Shown here: positions 14,922-22,285 of the stretch, one piece after another
Numbering within the stretch: position 1 is the stretch's first letter
Layout: the number at the start of each line of letters is the position of its first letter
Assembly (NCBI GenBank): GCA_964344765.1
Contig: CAYFOM010000048.1
Location: forward strand, 1 to 29,699
DNA length: 29,699 bases
DNA from: JACNIZ01 sp964344765
GTDB lineage: Bacteria; Planctomycetota; UBA1135
Reading direction: 5' to 3'
Program-made: the position numbers and the translations under genes
Notes under the pieces: model-generated
The model's database searches: none
What the model saw: the letters and a program-made list of their open reading frames with translations, nothing else
What the model was told of the DNA's origin: nothing

Positions 14922-14937
14922 TGGAGTCTCCCATACC

Positions 14938-16128
14938 ATGAAAATCCGCCCCGACCTCAATTCCAGCCGCGAAAAAGGCATCGTTCTTATTTTCGCACTG
15001 CTCATTGCCATAGTTTTGACGGCATTGGCACTGAGCGCATTCGGCGCATCAGAGTCCAAGCTCGCGGTCCAGCGGCAAAGCGCCGACGGCATGCAAGCCG
15101 ATTTAGCCGCCCAAGCCGGATTGGCCCACGCAAAAAAGATGCTGGTCCAAGACGCCTATTGGGAGGGAACCGGGGCTTGGGTTGACTTGGGGGATGCAGC
15201 CTTCCTGGTCCAAACCGAATTGGTTGAGAATCAAAATACAACCGGAGTGCAAGTCTCCGTGAAATCCGAAGGCAGTTCCGGAGATGGTAAGCGAGTGCTG
15301 CAAATGGACATCATCGTTTCGGATGGTGGATCGATGGGTGACGTCGGGGCGGTCTTTTTGTCCTCGGATTTGGATCTTCGCCAAGGTCATATCAATGGCA
15401 ACGTCTTGATCCCCGACGTGGTTGGTGCAATCCATGATTATGCGGTGGACGAATTTGGAAATGGATTTTGGACTCCCAATGCCGACCCCCTGGGGGCATT
15501 GAATTTCCAAAGCTTTGTAGTCAACCATGAGTCTTACCAATACACCGATGCCAATTATTTCAACGGCAATCCGACCGTGTTCATCGAGGAGGAGCCCTAC
15601 AAAATGCCGGCGTGGAATTTGGACAGCTACCTGGAGGACACGGAGAACAACCTGATCCTGACCGGTGTGACCGAAATCAGCGGCATGAATACCAGTCAAA
15701 CCGTGGTGGTTGTTTTGGAAGAAGGCCAGACTTTGAACATCGACGGCAGCCAACTCCATGGTGGATTGGTTGTGTACTCCCCTAGCGATTGGAACTTGAG
15801 ATCGGGAGCGCGAAATCAGGTCATTGTGAATGGTTCCAACATCGGAACCGGCAGCTCACCCCACATCGGCCTGATGGCACCGACTGCCAGCATCACCGGT
15901 ACGGATAGTTCGACGAACTTTCATGGGTTGTGTTTCTGGAATTCCATTCATGATTTGGACCGCCCGCATATCGACGGCGCGTTGGTGGTCGTGAATGAGG
16001 TCGTGAATTGCAGCAAGATGGTGATGAATCAACACCCCCCGACGATGGGTAACATGCCGAATGGCATCAGCTTCGCCGGCGATCAACCCGGATTGGAATT
16101 TTTGGACAGCGGCGAGTACATCAATTGA
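14938..16128 (+). CDS. GspK/PilX-like tip protein, paralogue 2 of 3
   Basis: A 396-residue paralogue with leader 'MKIRPDLNSSREKG' and helix 'IVLIFALLIAIVLTALALSA'; the first mature residue would be Ile, and Glu5 is absent. It keeps the shared framework: 'ESKLAVQRQSADGMQADLAA', 'GDGKRVLQMDI', 'YKMPAWNLDSY', 'QTVVVVLEEGQTLNIDGSQL', 'LRSGARNQVIVNGSNIG' and 'HGLCFWNSIHDLDRPHIDGA'. It is the most diverged of the three and lacks the three framework cysteines that copies 1 and 3 share ('VGC', 'NDCN', 'APAC'). It probably has the same fold but different surface chemistry. It is separated by 60 bases from copy 1 and by 145 from copy 3. Confidence 0.8.
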   Translation: MKIRPDLNSSREKGIVLIFALLIAIVLTALALSAFGASESKLAVQRQSADGMQADLAAQAGLAHAKKMLVQDAYWEGTGAWVDLGDAAFLVQTELVENQNTTGVQVSVKSEGSSGDGKRVLQMDIIVSDGGSMGDVGAVFLSSDLDLRQGHINGNVLIPDVVGAIHDYAVDEFGNGFWTPNADPLGALNFQSFVVNHESYQYTDANYFNGNPTVFIEEEPYKMPAWNLDSYLEDTENNLILTGVTEISGMNTSQTVVVVLEEGQTLNIDGSQLHGGLVVYSPSDWNLRSGARNQVIVNGSNIGTGSSPHIGLMAPTASITGTDSSTNFHGLCFWNSIHDLDRPHIDGALVVVNEVVNCSKMVMNQHPPTMGNMPNGISFAGDQPGLEFLDSGEYIN

Positions 16129-16177
16129 ATAATTAGCCGCTAGGAAAGAATTGGCGTGCTTAGCGCAAATCGAGTGA

Positions 16178-16214
16178 AAGTCCTTTAGTCAAAGGGGCTT
16201 CCGATCGCTAAAGG
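16178..16214 (+). promoter_or_regulatory. Two mutually exclusive hairpins in the 145-base leader of paralogue 3
   Basis: AAGTCCTTT (16178-16186) can pair with AAGGGGCTT (16192-16200) with two G-U pairs. Alternatively CCTTTAG (16182-16188) pairs perfectly with CTAAAGG (16208-16214). The two stems share bases, so only one can form. No U-run follows either. The remainder of 16129-16273 shows no ORF or clear promoter. Confidence 0.3.
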
Positions 16215-16273
16215 GGAACGAGGGGGAAATCCGCCCTCCGTTCTTCCCTACTGCCGTCGGAGACTGCCTGAAC

Positions 16274-17884
16274 ATGCGTATCCATAAAGGGCTCAATCGA
16301 AAAAACCAATCCGGCTTCGTATTGGTTTTTGTGCTTTTACTCTCATCCGGGCTTGCCTATTTATCGCTGAGTTCATTCGCTTCGGTGGAATCAACTGTGG
16401 CGAATCAGCGGTTGGATAAGGATGCCTTGCGAGCAGAGCTGGCCGCGCAGGCCGGATTGCAGCATGCACGGCTACAACTGGTTCGAAATACCGATTGGGG
16501 CGGAACCGACGATTGGGTGAACCTTCCCGACTCGATGTTCATGGTCACAATCAATGTGTCTGAGGACAGCAATAACTGGGGCGACGAAGATGACGGTGAT
16601 TGCGGGGACGACTGCAGCGGTGACTGCGAGGATGATTGTGAAGATGAATGCGATGACGATTGCGAGGAGGACTGCGACGACGATTGCATTTGCGCCCATG
16701 ATTGCGATGACGACTGTGATAACGATGACGAATGCGGTGATGACGAGTGCGACGAAGATGATGAAGTATGTGATGAGGATGATGATTGCGATGAAGATGA
16801 CGAAGACGAGGACTGCAACGGAAACGGAAATGGCAACGGGAATGGGAATGGCAACGGGAATGGGAATGGCAACGGAAATGGAAATGGTGGCGGCTGCAAC
16901 GATGACGACGAAGAGGATGACGACGACGGTTGCGGCGGTGGCGGCAACGGCGGTGGCGGCAACGGTGGCGGCAGCGAAACTACGACCTATATCCACGTCA
17001 CCTCGGAAGGCCGTGCCGGCGACGGCAAACGCGTTTTGCAAATGACCTTCACCGTCACCAATGGTGGCGGCGGCGGCAGTGCATTGGATGACGTCGGCTG
17101 TTACATCCTCACGTCAGACGTCGACATCTATAAGAGCCACTTCAATTCGGACGTCTTCATCGCCGACACTAGTGGCTCGGTTTACGACTACAAATTGGAT
17201 GTTTTTGGCAACCCGACCTGGACTTTGAACGAGCAGAACATGGGGAACACCAAAATCAAGAAGACGAAGATCCATAAAAAGAGCTACCAATTCACCGACA
17301 AGAAACACTGGAAAGGCAACTACGAAAAGGTCATTCTCGACACGCCGTTCTATATGCCCGAGTGGAATTTAGACTCTTACTTGCAACCCGCCGAGGGTCG
17401 AATCATTCTTTACGGAGTGGAGGAACTCAGCGAGACCAACTTCCACGACACGGTGGTCGTGGTCATGGATCCCGGCGACACCTTAAACGTCAATGACTGC
17501 AACCTGCACGGCGGCTTGATTGTTTACGTGTCCCCCACTTGGGATGTGCGTTCGGGCAAACGCAATACCGTCAGCATCGATAAAAGCAATATCGGCACCG
17601 GCGCCGCGCCGCACATCGGCCTCATTGCGCCGGCATGCGAAGTCAAGGGCGGTGGAGACAACATCAACATCCATGGTTTCTGCTTCTGGAACAGCATGGA
17701 TGACATGGATAAGGCTCACGTCAATGGTGCGCTGATCGTTGTGAACCAAGTCGATGACTTGGACCACTTCAATTTCCATGCGCACCCGCAAACGCTAGCC
17801 AATCCGCCTGAAGGCGTGAGCTTGTCGGCGAGCACCGGCGGCACTCACCTAACGCTGGTTTCCAGTGGCGAATCGTTGTTGTAA
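16274..17884 (+). CDS. GspK/PilX-like tip protein, paralogue 3, with Cys/Asp/Asn-Gly insertion
   Basis: A 536-residue protein, about 140 residues longer than its two upstream paralogues. The leader 'MRIHKGLNRKNQSG' precedes 'FVLVFVLLLSSGLAYLSLSS', without Glu5. The extra length is one insertion at about residues 96-235, in the loop between 'DDWVNLPDSMFMVTINV' and 'TTTYIHVTSEGRAGDGKRVL'. It comprises an acidic Cys-rich block (110-181), twelve Asn-Gly dipeptides (182-205), a short acidic block and a Gly/Asn-rich end with two 'GGGGN' units. The rest follows copy 1 very closely ('HDTVVVVMDPGDTLNVNDCN', 'RSGKRNTVSIDKSNIG', 'APACEVKGGGDNINIHGF'). Eighteen cysteines in the insertion suggest disulfide cross-linking or metal binding outside the cell (inference). 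Confidence 0.85.
   Translation: MRIHKGLNRKNQSGFVLVFVLLLSSGLAYLSLSSFASVESTVANQRLDKDALRAELAAQAGLQHARLQLVRNTDWGGTDDWVNLPDSMFMVTINVSEDSNNWGDEDDGDCGDDCSGDCEDDCEDECDDDCEEDCDDDCICAHDCDDDCDNDDECGDDECDEDDEVCDEDDDCDEDDEDEDCNGNGNGNGNGNGNGNGNGNGNGNGGGCNDDDEEDDDDGCGGGGNGGGGNGGGSETTTYIHVTSEGRAGDGKRVLQMTFTVTNGGGGGSALDDVGCYILTSDVDIYKSHFNSDVFIADTSGSVYDYKLDVFGNPTWTLNEQNMGNTKIKKTKIHKKSYQFTDKKHWKGNYEKVILDTPFYMPEWNLDSYLQPAEGRIILYGVEELSETNFHDTVVVVMDPGDTLNVNDCNLHGGLIVYVSPTWDVRSGKRNTVSIDKSNIGTGAAPHIGLIAPACEVKGGGDNINIHGFCFWNSMDDMDKAHVNGALIVVNQVDDLDHFNFHAHPQTLANPPEGVSLSASTGGTHLTLVSSGESLL
16601..16816 (+). repeat. Cys/Asp/Glu low-complexity tract, cysteine at every fourth residue
   Basis: This stretch encodes residues 110-181 of paralogue 3 and is built from GAT, GAC, GAA, GAG and TGC/TGT codons. 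The first eight cysteines are exactly four residues apart (C-x3-C repeated seven times, with the x residues almost all Asp, Glu or Gly). Synonymous codons are mixed, so this is not a recent exact trinucleotide expansion. Confidence 0.85.
16817..16888 (+). repeat. Tandem six-base repeat encoding (Asn-Gly)12
   Basis: Twelve AAY-GGN units run without interruption. The wobble bases show a partial higher-order 18-base period (AAC GGR AAT GGR AAT GGC), which points to duplication in blocks of three units. Asn-Gly pairs are prone to deamidation and isopeptide rearrangement. The repeat length may vary between strains. Confidence 0.9.
16934..16963 (+). repeat. Two exact 15-base repeats encoding GGGGN
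   Basis: GGCGGTGGCGGCAAC occurs twice in tandem, followed by a related GGTGGCGGCAGC. It forms the flexible Gly/Asn exit of the insertion in paralogue 3. Confidence 0.85.
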
Positions 17885-17893
17885 CGAACCAAG

Positions 17894-20128
17894 CTAGTCC
17901 AAGGAAACGACGATCTCCGCGTCCCACATGCCGCGGGGATCGCCGCGTTCTGCGAGGGTTTTGCGCAACATGTCCATGCTTGGCTGCACTCGCCCGCGAA
18001 AGATTTCTTCCTCGCCACGGATGACGACGATGTCTTCGCCAAAGTTCACCATGGTTCCATCCAAACGAATGCCCAACTTACCGACAGCAGTGCATTCTTC
18101 AATAGTGAATTGATTGCCGGCGCGACTGACGACGATTCGTTCGCCGCCCTTAGGGTTGTCGCGAGTCAACCAATAGAAGCGGTTGTGCGTGGTTCCACTC
18201 TGCCGCCAAATGATGCGCTTTGGCCGCAGGTCGCGATTGTGGCCGGCCATCCACGGCACAGCGGCAGCATCGTCGCGGTCCATCCAGTGGCCTTTGCCTT
18301 CGTGAATCTTGGCCCAATGCACGTATTGGCCAGGGTTGGCTTCGGCAAGTTCGGCGAGCATTTGCTTCCACTGCTCGGCGACTTCATTGCGCTTATAGGC
18401 TTTGTCTTCGCCTCCCATGTGCAAGGTAAATGCGGTGTTCGCCAACGAATCCGGCTTGGCATCATTGGGGTGACCGGCCATCATCGCCGCCGCCGCCCAG
18501 CGATCCGCCATGCGCGGGGCGAGCTGGTAGACGCCATCGCCACCGGCCGAATAACCCATCAGGTAAACGCGGTCAGGGTTGACGTCTTCGAAAACGATTA
18601 AGTTGGCAATTAAGCGATCCAAAAAGCGGTCGATGTGCGCCTGGTGCCACAAATTCCACGTATTGGTCGACGCGCGCGGTGCCAGGTAAATGCCTTCGTC
18701 CGGCTCGTACAAACGCTTCTGGTTTTGCCATTGCTGATCGTTGACCTCGGCCGGTGCGCCGCCGCCACCGTGCATGGAAATGTACAAACTCCAACCTTCC
18801 TTGGGCTTTTCGCCGAAGGTTTTGAACGCGTAATTGAAATCCAAATCGCCTTCCTTCAGCACGCCGCTGCGCATGCCCAACCTGTCGACGTCGGCCTCCG
18901 GCTTTTCTGCAGCATGCTCCCGGCGGTACTTGGCTAGATACTCATCCCAAATCAAATCGCGCGGAGTCAACACCTCCGCGGTGCCGTTTTCACCGAAGTC
19001 AAATTGGATCAGCGATCCATCCGGCGGCACATAGACATGCAGCGTGTGATGGCGAACGCCAAGCTCGGTATTGAGCTCTAAGGTCCCCTTTGCCGGAACG
19101 GTGAAAATTAGGTGGTCGTTGGCATCCGCCGACTCATCCTTGGTCGTGCCTTCGGTTTGCAGTTCGGAAGCATTCGCCCCTCGCTCACCTATGAACTTCA
19201 ACTGCACCGGCACGGCAACGCGTTCGCCATCAGGCCCTATAGCGCGAATGCGAACGCGTACTTTGCCCTCCTCCACCGCCTTCGGCTTGGCGTAGCGATG
19301 AGTCACGTTGACGGCGTACACCGAATCGGCATCCGGTTTCCAAACCATCGGCAGCGCGGTGTCGGTGCGTTTGTAACTGACGGCGTAAATCGAACGCATG
19401 CGGTCATCGGCTTTGGCTTCCGACGCACGCCCGGTGAACCAAGCCTTGTTTAAATCCATTCCAGTAGGTTCAGCGGGGCCGGTGAAGTGCCAGCCGCCAT
19501 CCCAAATCTCCACCCACGAATGATTGCCGCTGCCGTCTGCCCATAAGGGTGTGCCTACAAAACGCGCCGGCACGCCGACGGCGCGGCAAGCGTCGACCAG
19601 CAACACCGAAAGTCCGGTACAGGAAGCCATGCCCGCTTCGATGGATTCATAAGGACTTTGATCCGCCTTCGGTCGCTTGGTGCTGTAAATCACCTTGACC
19701 AACGGGAACACCTTGTTGTTCAAAATCGCCGCAGCTTCGGACGGCGTTTTGGCGTCGGCCACTAGCGGTGAAAAGCGCTCGTAGAAATCCTTGCGCCAGC
19801 GATCGCGACGTTCGTTGATGTTGGCGTAAGGCAGAATTTGATTGAAGAACAATTCCTCCGATACACGATCCGCCCACGCCGCTTCGCGCCACGCTTTGTA
19901 GGCGTAGTCCACATTCTCCAGCACCAAGTCGACGTCTAACGACTTTCGGTCGCCATCCGGCATGTGCTCAAGCAGGAACTTCAAACCAGCTTTTTGGTCG
20001 GCCGGCACCTTCTGCAGCGCCTCGACCCAGCGTTCGTGGGCGGCTTGGGCAAGTGCAGTAGCTTGGGCCGTGTCCGCATGGTGGGAGTCGGCCTGCGGGA
20101 GCAGTGCAATCAGGAGGGAAAGCAGCAT
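17894..20128 (-). CDS. Secreted transglutaminase-like / alpha-beta hydrolase fusion
   Basis: A 744-residue protein with a short hydrophobic signal-like start ('MLLSLLIALLPQADS'). Residues 100-235 form a transglutaminase-like (cysteine-protease fold) domain with C170 ('MASCTGLSVLLVDACRAVG'), H203 ('GNHSWVEIW') and probable Asp225. Residues 285-380 look like a beta-rich spacer. Residues 445-640 are an alpha-beta hydrolase: 'SLYISMHGGGGAP' oxyanion region, nucleophile S527 in 'GYSAGG', and candidate D575 and H614 ('GKGHW'), as in PHB-depolymerase/LpqC-type esterases. A beta-rich tail follows. The pairing suggests work on a peptide- and ester-containing polymer, but the substrate is unknown. It is convergent with the tip array, with nine bases between the stop codons. 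The ATG is the first start after an in-frame TAG. Confidence 0.8.
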   Translation of the reverse strand: MLLSLLIALLPQADSHHADTAQATALAQAAHERWVEALQKVPADQKAGLKFLLEHMPDGDRKSLDVDLVLENVDYAYKAWREAAWADRVSEELFFNQILPYANINERRDRWRKDFYERFSPLVADAKTPSEAAAILNNKVFPLVKVIYSTKRPKADQSPYESIEAGMASCTGLSVLLVDACRAVGVPARFVGTPLWADGSGNHSWVEIWDGGWHFTGPAEPTGMDLNKAWFTGRASEAKADDRMRSIYAVSYKRTDTALPMVWKPDADSVYAVNVTHRYAKPKAVEEGKVRVRIRAIGPDGERVAVPVQLKFIGERGANASELQTEGTTKDESADANDHLIFTVPAKGTLELNTELGVRHHTLHVYVPPDGSLIQFDFGENGTAEVLTPRDLIWDEYLAKYRREHAAEKPEADVDRLGMRSGVLKEGDLDFNYAFKTFGEKPKEGWSLYISMHGGGGAPAEVNDQQWQNQKRLYEPDEGIYLAPRASTNTWNLWHQAHIDRFLDRLIANLIVFEDVNPDRVYLMGYSAGGDGVYQLAPRMADRWAAAAMMAGHPNDAKPDSLANTAFTLHMGGEDKAYKRNEVAEQWKQMLAELAEANPGQYVHWAKIHEGKGHWMDRDDAAAVPWMAGHNRDLRPKRIIWRQSGTTHNRFYWLTRDNPKGGERIVVSRAGNQFTIEECTAVGKLGIRLDGTMVNFGEDIVVIRGEEEIFRGRVQPSMDMLRKTLAERGDPRGMWDAEIVVSLD

Positions 20129-20149
20129 GGGCCGATTGTAGACCGGCCC
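20129..20149 (-). promoter_or_regulatory. GC-rich hairpin abutting the start codon of the 20128 gene
   Basis: On the minus strand GGGCCG and CGGCCC form a six-base-pair stem around a nine-base loop, and the last C touches the ATG. It occupies the place where a ribosome site would be, and I see no Shine-Dalgarno sequence. It may reduce initiation or couple it to upstream translation. Confidence 0.4.
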
Positions 20150-20199
20150 AGTCTCGGTGCACTAATTGGAGCCACTGCGTTTCAAGGTGCGACGTGCCC

Positions 20200-22194
20200 C
20201 TAGTGTGCGAGGAAATAAGGCAGCGGCGGCTTGCTCCAGGTTGCTGTTGCCATGACCTCGGGTTCGGCCATGCCGGTATGCAACCACGCCTCAAGCAAGT
20301 CGGCACCGGTCGACGCCAGGAACGACACGCTGCCATCATTGGCCAAGTCGAGGAATTGGATGTACTCCCAACTGGTCGACTGATACAGCAATTCAATCTG
20401 CGCCGAAACCGCCCCACGCGGTGGCCGCAACCGGAATTCGTCATAGTAGTCGTAGGACTCGCCCGGGCCTGGGGCGCCGTATTGATCCGCCGGAACCGGC
20501 AAAATGTTGCGTTTTTGCGCTTCGTCGTAAGACATCGCCAACGGCGGAATGCGGTTGTCGGCGATCATCGTGTTGTTGAGCACAAAGTGGAAGGTTTCCA
20601 TCGCTTCGCCGAAGCTTCCCGATGCCAAATCGGACAACTTCAAGAGCGGATCTCCATTGCCGGGGTCGTAATTAAGCACCAATCCAGGATCCACACCTAC
20701 ACCGATCAGTTGCGTCGCCCATTCTTGACTGATTCCGGGCTTGGCCTCATAAATGCGCGTGTTGGCATCCAAAAGGGTGCGCACGGTCATCGACTGGCCG
20801 CGATGCTGAACTTGCTTATCTCCATATGCGCCGTCGTCGCGCAGCAAGTTGCCGGCGACGTCATACCAATGCGTGCGCAACCACATGCGCCGACCCTCCG
20901 GGTAGCCGGAAATCAGCTTGTGTCCAGTCAGGTTGGTAACGCGCAATCGGTTGCCGTCGACGTTAAGGGCTGCCGCCATTTGCAGCATGGACCGCGCTTG
21001 GGTTTGGCCTCGCTCCATTTGCTGGACCTGCTGAGAGCTCATGCCGCCGCCCAACCGTAGGCGATTTCGCTGATCCAAATACTGAATCGCGTCCTGCACC
21101 CAGGTGCTTCCACCAGCCAAATCGTGCACCGCCAAGTCGGTACGCACTCGAGTTCCATTGCGATTCGCGCCTTTACCGATCACCGGCATCATGTGGCAGC
21201 TTTGGCAACTGAAGTAGCGCGTGGTGCCGTCTTCAAAGTCGCCCCCGTTTCCGGCGAGTTGAGCGGCCTGGTAGGCGGCGTCGAGGATGCCGTCTTGCAA
21301 GTCATCGGAAAGCATCGGATACATCGACACCGGCAAATCGCGGTAGGCGCTGGCTTGATGTTCGGAAAAGGTGCGCTCGACGATGCCGTAGCTGTAGGGA
21401 GGGTTAAGGAATGCAGCTTTATCTTCCACCGGCCCTCCCGGCACCCCGCTCGATGCGCCAGGCGGCAGCGGAATCTGGGCGCCGTTATTGTGGGCGAGGT
21501 CCCCCACCAACGGATTGGAGACGTCGTGGCAAGTTCCGCAGATGTCGGACTCGCGATGGAAGTCCGACTTCACGCTTCCATGATTGGCGGTTGAATCGTT
21601 ATAGGGTCCAAAGCGGGCATGGGCGTGAAATAGGACGTACATCCCGCTCCCGAGGAAGGCTTCAGGATTCGGTCCTCCTGAATGTGCGATAAAGGGTGGA
21701 TTCTGCACACCTATGTGCTCGGATTGATCCGGATTGGTCATTCGATGACAGAGCGCACACTCGACGCCGTCGCTATGTTGATCGGTCAACGCGCTTCCGT
21801 CCGAAGGCTCGGAAAAACCATCCAACCAGCCTTTAGGCGCGTGACAGCGCAAGCATAAATCACCAGACCCGGCGAAGTCCTGCTCGGCGACGGCCATGGT
21901 TGCCCAGAAAAGTGGATCGCGCCCGGCGTGCGCCATCATCGATCCGCCCCAGGTGGCAAAGGGCTCATGATCGGCGGCGTAGTTGCCGTGGCAGTTATCG
22001 CACTGGCTGACCCGCTGCAGCGAAAAAACCTCGGAGGGTTGGGTACCAGGTTGCTGAATGTCGGTCGGAACCAGGACGGTCAGGGCGATCAGTCCTGAAA
22101 TAACGCCGCCTGTCAAAAGGAGCGTAGGGTTGGCCATAACTGCCGGTAAACCCAAGCCTTGATTTTGCAATTGGCGAAATCGGCGACGGAACAA
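20200..22194 (-). CDS. Membrane-anchored pentahaem cytochrome c
   Basis: A 664-residue protein (from TTG 22194) with five CxxCH haem-binding motifs: C65-H69, C114-H118, C146-H150, C219-H223 and C330-H334. An N-terminal hydrophobic segment (about 23-42) follows a basic start and acts as signal or anchor. The C-terminal half begins with 'VTNLTGHKLISGYPEG', an element common in multihaem cytochromes of the c554/NrfA-like type, followed by a haem-free beta-rich region. It should carry electrons in the periplasm or at the cell surface. An ATG at 22137 (MANPTLLL) would remove the basic start and is a real alternative; neither start has a clear ribosome site. No partner oxidase or quinol enzyme is adjacent, and it is 71 bases from the downstream hydrolase gene on the same strand. 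Confidence 0.85.
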   Translation of the reverse strand: MFRRRFRQLQNQGLGLPAVMANPTLLLTGGVISGLIALTVLVPTDIQQPGTQPSEVFSLQRVSQCDNCHGNYAADHEPFATWGGSMMAHAGRDPLFWATMAVAEQDFAGSGDLCLRCHAPKGWLDGFSEPSDGSALTDQHSDGVECALCHRMTNPDQSEHIGVQNPPFIAHSGGPNPEAFLGSGMYVLFHAHARFGPYNDSTANHGSVKSDFHRESDICGTCHDVSNPLVGDLAHNNGAQIPLPPGASSGVPGGPVEDKAAFLNPPYSYGIVERTFSEHQASAYRDLPVSMYPMLSDDLQDGILDAAYQAAQLAGNGGDFEDGTTRYFSCQSCHMMPVIGKGANRNGTRVRTDLAVHDLAGGSTWVQDAIQYLDQRNRLRLGGGMSSQQVQQMERGQTQARSMLQMAAALNVDGNRLRVTNLTGHKLISGYPEGRRMWLRTHWYDVAGNLLRDDGAYGDKQVQHRGQSMTVRTLLDANTRIYEAKPGISQEWATQLIGVGVDPGLVLNYDPGNGDPLLKLSDLASGSFGEAMETFHFVLNNTMIADNRIPPLAMSYDEAQKRNILPVPADQYGAPGPGESYDYYDEFRLRPPRGAVSAQIELLYQSTSWEYIQFLDLANDGSVSFLASTGADLLEAWLHTGMAEPEVMATATWSKPPLPYFLAH

Positions 22195-22285
22195 ATAGAA
22201 GATTGGGAGACATCTATATCCTTATGATCGATCGAAACCCATAGACTTGTCCGATTCCTTGCATCTAAGCCATTATTCTTGGCAC
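22195..22285. promoter_or_regulatory. Divergent intergenic region between cytochrome and esterase genes
   Basis: This AT-richer gap must hold signals for both directions. On the plus strand TTGTCC (22247-22252) and CATTAT (22271-22276) are 18 bases apart but very near the ATG at 22286. On the minus strand TATAGA-like bases occur with no clear -35 box. A short palindrome GATCGATC lies at 22227-22234. Confidence 0.25.

Noticed and set aside
16405..16962. Long minus-strand open frame encoding a poly-Ser/Pro protein
   Set aside because: It is the antisense of the Asp/Cys/Asn-Gly insertion in the plus-strand prepilin-like gene. The Ser and Pro runs are reverse complements of GAT/GAC/GGN codons, and it has no independent start signal.
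16580..16980. Possible CRISPR or satellite array
   Set aside because: Repeats are short, in-frame codon repeats (6 and 15 bases) without spacers and lie wholly inside a coding sequence.
16554..17045. Alternative plus-strand frame rich in Met, Thr and Ala across the repeat
   Set aside because: It arises from the same repetitive codons read in another frame. The main frame has the prepilin leader and matches two paralogues on both sides of the insertion.
20104..21060. Plus-strand 318-residue open frame antisense to the cytochrome gene
   Set aside because: The opposite strand carries CxxCH motifs and a conserved C-terminal half; this frame has no recognisable domain and is a GC-rich shadow.
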